Source of the DNA: Caprimulgus europaeus
Taxonomy: Eukaryota; Chordata; Aves; Caprimulgiformes; Caprimulgidae
Direction: 5' to 3'
NCBI GenBank assembly: GCA_907165065.1
Contig: OU015538.1
Location: 16,445,165 to 16,509,164, forward strand
Length of the DNA: 64,000 bases
The position numbers and the translations under genes were made by a program. Numbering within the stretch: position 1 is the stretch's first letter; the number at the start of each line of letters is the position of its first letter. Below the pieces are notes generated by a model. That model ran no database searches, was not told the DNA's origin, and saw only the letters and a list, made by a program, of their open reading frames with translations. Of this stretch, positions 1-64,000 are shown piece after piece.

Positions 1-58019
<58,019 letters not shown>

Positions 58020-61000
58020 CTACAAAATAAGAGACATTAAATCAGAACATAAAAAAACAGAAGCTTAGTTATACATAATAGCTTATATTAAAAAAACCCA
58101 ATATTGCAAGATTGGCCAGCAAGACTACAGTTTCTGTATGTTTTCATTGCCTATCTTCTGTTTCTAGGAATCTGTACCTGCCCACAGGTATTCTCACCCT
58201 AATCATACTCTTTGCCTGAAAAAACTCAGTGAAGTAACACTTTAAAAAAAAAAAAAGTGCTTCGTGTTACCAAACTAATTAACTTGTCAGTTCCAAACTC
58301 ACTGGCAGTAAACACAAACTGCCAAAACCTTTCCTCCCAGCAAAGCCAACTGCACCAGTTAACAAGAAGTGAAGATCAGCCTGAAGGTACACGCTTCATC
58401 ACATCTCCAGTGAACTCTGATATTTACCAATTTCCTAAAACTAAGCTTCTCAGTTTTTCTTCCTCCAGAAATGGTACAACAACCTCTCAAGTGTGTGTGC
58501 TGATACCAGCACAAACACAAACAGCTATACTTCAGTCTGATTAAGCTAAAGAATTAAACTTTCCATTTTTAGACTCTCTTACTGAGCTGACGCATAGCTC
58601 TCAACTTGTTCTTGGTCCCTGGGAGAGTAGTTGGGGAGAGAGGATGAATTCTTAGGGATCCTTGTGGAAAAACATGGGAATATGTGAGTTTGAGATACAG
58701 GAGATCAAGCTTCACTAGTAGGATATTTATAAAAAGCCAGATCACATTAGTGCTATTGTTCATGAAATATTTTCTGCCATTGTACTGACGTGAGCTGTTG
58801 ATGGTGGTATTTACAGATGACATCACTGCTACATCTAAAAAGATATTTAGTTTTTGCAGTTTTAATTTAAATGAAAACCGAACTGGGTTTTTTTTCAGTT
58901 ATTCTTTACACTTACAGCAAGTTATAAGACTTCTTGTATTTTTGCCTCTTTTAAGCAAATTTTGTAAAACTAATTCCCAAGATACTATCACTTTTATGTT
59001 TCAGACTCTTTGCAAAAGGTAGTATACGACAAATTAATTTCTGATATGATAAAAAGATGAGAGGTTATAAATCACAGCATTGTAACATGGTAAATGGCAG
59101 AGATGCTGATAAGTATTTACAATAGTGATTCATTAGTTTAAATCCACAAGATCATTATCTTTAAGCTAACTACCAAAACGTGTCCATGTCTTTCCTACTT
59201 TGCACAAGTCATCAGTAATATTTCCTCCTATTTAGCAGTGGCTGTTCACACGAGATATTTAAATTTAAGAGAAAAACATGTACTGAAAATTTTTAATCCA
59301 CTTAAAAATTTTCATTTAAATGCAAGAATGATTACCTTCCAAATCTAACTCCTAATTTTAATTAGCAGAATACAGAAAGATTTCTCCCCCAATGTATTCA
59401 CTATCAGTGGTGTTCCTGAAGCACTTTGTCCCCCTGAAAGAAAAGCTTTGTTATGTGACAAATCACAGATCTTGGCTATCAAAATAGAAAGATTTTTATG
59501 TGCTCACATCTCTGTTGCCCAAAGCTTTACCATGGCTCCTTGAGGAACCATGATTTCTCTGTTGGTGTTATCTACCACAGACAGCTACCAGAAGCAACAG
59601 TAATAACTTTCACAGGAAAGACTTGGGTGGCCTGAATAATGATGAATTCATACTAAAATGAACATAAATATGAAGGCACTCCAGATGGTTTCAAACAATT
59701 CACATGATCAAGCTGGAACAAGGAAAAGGAAAGGATCAGAAAAGAATAATTTCAGCATAACTTGCAATCTTTTTTTACACATCTCCATTGTCACATATTC
59801 CTCTGTGAGCCTCTATAAGCCAACATCATGCAGAGTCTTGAAATATTATTCTTCTAATCATTCTGCATTTCAGAAATACCATACTGAAAACATCTGCCTT
59901 GAAAGGATCTACCTTCACTGAGCTGCAGTAGATGGAAATGAAAACTAATCACATAATTTGCTTTAACTTTTGTAGGACAATCTCCAATTACTGATGTTAC
60001 ACAAAATGGCACAGAAGTTATCAAAAGCTTTAGATCTTGAAAACATCTTTAGAGAGCAACAAAACATGTATAAGCCACAGAACAGTGTGACTTAAACCAT
60101 GGTGAAGAATAATCCTTTACAACACTTTTTTAATGCTTTGGAGCATCATGGAACACTGACCATTTATTTGTTTTGCAAGGTAGTTTCACTACCAAACCAG
60201 CACTAAGTTTTAATTTCATTTGCTGATCTGGGTAATATTTAAAAAGTATCTCGACAATTTCAAAAGAGCTGTTTCAAGTGGGTTGTTTCCTTAAAATTCA
60301 AAATATTTTCATATACATTATGCTTTTTATGTATCAATAGAAGATGATCACAAATGCTATCTCCTCCTTTCCCACTCTGCCCCAGTTTCTCTTTCATATG
60401 CATGTTTCTAAATAAACATGTTCAATGGCTGATAAACATACTGAACTCAAACAAATCTTCTGAAAATAGGTAAGGTGCAAAGATTATATTTACTTAAAAA
60501 AGACAAATTGTTTATTGTTCTATAAATTTAGTGCAAAAGGCACATAAGAAATAACACATTCAAATGGATGCATGTAATAACAAGTATTAGCTTCCACCAC
60601 AAACAGTTAGGAAGCAAGATAATGGGTATTTCTTTTCCAGCAAACTGTGAGCACTGGACTGTGTGTCATAATTCCCCCTTCTGGGATTTCATAAAGGTCC
60701 TTGTCTGAATTTTCTACTTCATCAAGTTCTTTATTCTTTATTATCATCACTCAATTCTCAAGCCCTGTATTAAAACTAAGATCAAAGGTTATTGGAGAAA
60801 GAGGCAAAAAGGACAATTAAATTTGCCTCACTTCCTAAGGTAAAAAGCTAGCAATCCTATAATACAAATTTGTCAACTTACTCAGATAACTAGCTCAAGC
60901 TCTAACCTGTAATATATGAAACACTTGCCTTTTTTTTTTCCTAGCAATATTCAAGAAAGATTAATTCTTCCACAGCTCTACAAATTACAATGAGGCAAAA

Positions 61001-63698
61001 CAAGTTGCAAATAAATTCACATTGAATGACTGAATGACTCTAAACCAATGCACATGCAGTAAACTTGTACAACTCTTGCTGGTTTGGCTACCTCTGAGCA
61101 AGGACAGTTCAGGACAGCCAGTCCTGGTTACACAGCAAACCGGGTCGCAGAATCCGCAAGGCTCTACAGCTTCTCAGTGAAACTCATCCCCTCGCATTAA
61201 CAATGTCATTACTGATGACCCAGTTCTGAACAGCTGAAGGAAGTTTTGCAGTCACTAGATAACAGCAACAAAATCCTCCTCCTTTTCCAGAACACACACC
61301 ACAAAGGGAATTCTTTGGTCAACCCCAGTCACTTGTTTCGTTGGCTCACCAAAACTTGCACCATGTGACAGTGGTGTGATCTTTTTAAAAGTGGTAATAA
61401 CACTCTTAACTTCAAAACTCATAATTTGTGATAAAGCAGGTAAAGTTCTCCGAGTTTAAATACTACTAACACTGCAAAAGATTTTTTCCTTTAGCCTGTC
61501 CTCTGAGTTGACAGGAAATGGTCGATACTCACACTTTAGAGCACAGATGAGACCTATGCTTTCATAAAATTTAAACTGTCCAACTGGCAACAAAATTCAA
61601 AGTAAGTATCTGTATTGAAGTTGCAGCTGCTCCCATAACATAAAAAGTTAACTCTTAAACACAAGTTTTACATTTAAAAAACAGAGAACATTGTCTAGCT
61701 TATTTAATGTTATATAACTGATTAAGTTAATCTATTTTTCTTGCTCTACATCAATATCAATGCAAACTTTTCTTTATATGAATTTGTGTTGCCTTTTTTT
61801 GATCCCAGGATATAACTTCAGAAACAGTTCAAATAACTAATTTGAATATATAATTGATTTTAACATTTCATCTAAATTAAAAATCCAATTCTAATTTTCA
61901 TTTACAGATTAGATGAATATTAAGTTAATCCATCTCTTCTAGTAAATTAGTCATTTAATAAATATGTTTTTTCTACAGAAGTTTTAAACAATTTTTCCAA
62001 CCTTTATTAAATTTGATGGCCACAGTTAACATCTCTTAATGATTAGCATACCTAAATTTACATACAAATAAGGGTACAGATTTTAAATATTATTTATCAT
62101 AGTCTTTCTGTCATCTTCTATTTCTAAACATATTTTTCTTAACATCAAGGTTAAGATTACTATTAATGCAAAACTCTAATTAATTCAACACATAGCAAAA
62201 AGGGACTCCAGTCAATTAAGAAGCTTAAGTTCAGCTGCTTTCCTTCCACTTTAACAGACTGTTCAATTGAATTAAAATCATAAACAAAACCAGGCTTCTA
62301 ATAGTACCACTGAAGTTCAAGGACTCTAAAAATAAGACAGGATCACTACTTATAAGGAAATGCAATATTTTTTATTAAACCAGATGGTAAAGTTGAATAA
62401 GCAAACAAGCTTCAAGAAACTTTATTCCTCCAGGAGGCAAACATCACCATTTGGAGATGTTCGATTTTTTCTAATTAATGTACCATTAAATAAGGCTAAA
62501 TTATTTCTCAACTTTCTGTAGTCAGTCATTCCTCAAAAGAATGCATCAAAAAAAGTGGTTATGATTATATGAGTAATGTTGGAAAATAAGGATACTTTTA
62601 CAACTTTTTTAATACAATCAAGTGAAAAAACAAGGCCCATTATTTTCTATCCAGTAGTAATCATTCCCAGGAATGAAAGACAACCAACAGAGATTAAACA
62701 GTTTCCCAAGTGACTTTCATTTTTAGTTCTGTAACTTTCTGGGAAAGAAACCACCAACAGAATCAGAACGAAACATTGCAAGACAGAAAAAAAAAAAAAT
62801 CATACTAATACATAAAGAGAATGAGGAAATAAGAATAAATATCTAAAGGATAGACATCTGATTTAAAAAAATAAACTCTCCAACAGGGGCAAAAAGCCAA
62901 GGCTATTCCTCTCATTCAAGTGGCTTTCAGATACCTATCAGTAAAATATAAATTGACATGAACTCAGACTCTGGTAAAAAGTCTATAAGAACTCTTACTC
63001 TCTTGATATAATTAACATGCACTACTTTTATATTGGCAACTTCATTAAATGCTTCTGTTTTACTGCTACATCAAGACAAAGCAGAAGAACTATTCCTTCT
63101 AACCTGTGGTCTTCTGAATTGGAGGTAAATTAATCTTCCAAATATGAGAACAAAAACCTTCTGCAAGTGTCATATCCTTAAGTTTCATAGTATCTCAGTA
63201 TTTTACTGACTGAAAACTTTTTTTTTGTAATGTCAGTTATACTCATTGTTCAGCCACTTAATTTACAAACAAGTTAAACAAGTGTAGCAGTTAAATTCTT
63301 TCACTTATCAAATTCATATTCATCCAACCAAGATGAAGCTAAATGTGTGGCAAGGAATGAAATGGACTTATTTTTTGAAAGTTTTCTCTACATTAAGTAA
63401 AATATTTCCACTGTCAGATCAGCCTTTTGATACCTATAATAATTACACCTTAAATTTATGTTCAGTCTTTAATTTTCAGCAGCATATTAGCATACACCCA
63501 AAACGAAAAGGTCATCAGTCAACTAAGGCCCAAATTAGTGCAAAATGTGAAACCTGATCCTGCCTGTCCTATGCTCTGACAAAATTTCAGACTAGGTGAT
63601 TAATGAAGTTGCAGATATTAATGAAACTCTCATATAACACCTCCTGCACAGAGGTGAAACTGGGGAAATAATTTAGCAACAGAATAAACTTTGACTAA
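58020..63698 (-). other. DIAPH2: DIAPH2 intron upstream of exon A (partial)
   Basis: This begins (in gene sense it ends) at the acceptor TTATTTTGTAG next to exon A. The preceding exon, expected to end in codons for PEQFGVV, was searched for on the minus strand and not found before the window edge. A somewhat GC-richer patch at about 61080-61360 has no feature I recognise. Open frames of 74-95 codons are scattered and unsupported. The intron continues under the LTR fossil at the right edge. Confidence 0.85.
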
Positions 63699-64000
63699 TG
63701 TTATTATACTGGGCCTGTCTGGGATGGAGTGAGCTGTCTTTCACAGCAGCCTGTATAGCGCTGCTGTTTTGACTTGGGAGCAAAGCAGTGCTGTTAACAC
63801 ACTAATGCTCTAGCTACGGCTGACCAGTGTTTGCAGCGCCAAGGCCTTCTCTTCTCACTCTGCACAACCCAATAAATAGACTGGGGTGCAAGAGGTTGGG
63901 ATGGAACACAGCTAGTCAAATGACTTGAACTAACCAAAGATATCTGATGCCATATAACGTCATGCTCAGTAATAAAGTGTGGAGGAAGGGGGCTTAGGTT
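63699..64000 (+). mobile_element. LTR fossil, avian ERVL-like, cut by the window end
   Basis: From TGTTATTATACTGGGCCTGT the plus strand follows an LTR family I recall as widespread in birds. Landmarks in order are GTCTGGGATGGAG, TTTCACAGCAGCCTGTAT, AGTGCTGTTAACACACTAATG, AGCGCCAAGGCCTTCTC, GACTGGGGTGCAAGAGGTTG, GGGATGGAACACAGCTAG and ATAACGTCATGCTCAGTAATAAAG. The last holds the likely CRE-like and TATA-like promoter signals. The start is inferred from the TG that precedes the recalled LTR opening. The window ends before the R/U5 part, so I cannot say whether it is a solo LTR or the left end of a longer provirus. It is diverged from the family as I recall it and therefore not recent. It is antisense to DIAPH2. 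Class assignment is from memory. Confidence 0.75.

Noticed and set aside
58569-58826. Minus-strand open frame close upstream of exon A as a candidate preceding DIAPH2 exon
   Set aside because: It lacks the PEQFGVV ending and any FH2 similarity, and no suitable donor is seen.

Overview
The window is vertebrate, very probably avian, nuclear DNA from inside one large gene. It is AT-rich, almost all intronic, and carries remnants of CR1 LINEs (the main bird and reptile retrotransposon) plus two LTR fossils of families I recall from bird genomes. I cannot name the species.

The only gene I can support is a piece of DIAPH2 (diaphanous-related formin 2) on the minus strand. Five exons, read from high to low coordinates, lie at 58019-57780, 51887-51758, 43544-43420, 21698-21534 and 9097-8962. 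Together they are 796 bp, about 1.2% of the window, and join in frame into 265 codons. These cover the C-terminal half of the actin-binding FH2 domain and the basic coiled-coil tail before the DAD. The exon just upstream (ending in the motif PEQFGVV) and the DAD exon (GDETGVMDNLLEAL) were sought and not found. They should lie beyond 64000 and below 1.

The most unusual feature is the third intron (43419 down to 21699, 21.7 kb). It is a textbook U12-type AT-AC intron: donor ATATCCTTTT, branch site TTCCTTAAC and acceptor TTAC. No GT donor fits there, and the AT-AC splice restores the conserved formin sequence exactly. The other three complete introns are ordinary GT-AG.

Layout: 1-8961 is intron with a strong hairpin at 3490-3523. 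Exon E is at 8962-9097. A GC-rich solo LTR fossil in gene-sense orientation lies at 9845-10640. A broken CR1 copy is at about 18800-19590. Exon D is at 21534-21698. A CR1 3' end is at 27657-27826. Exon C is at 43420-43544, exon B at 51758-51887, an older CR1-like fragment at about 54275-54665, and exon A at 57780-58019. Upstream intron follows to 63698, and a second LTR fossil runs off the right edge. The rest is AT-rich unique sequence with homopolymers and short simple repeats. I found no RNA gene, CRISPR array, complete mobile element or previously undescribed system.
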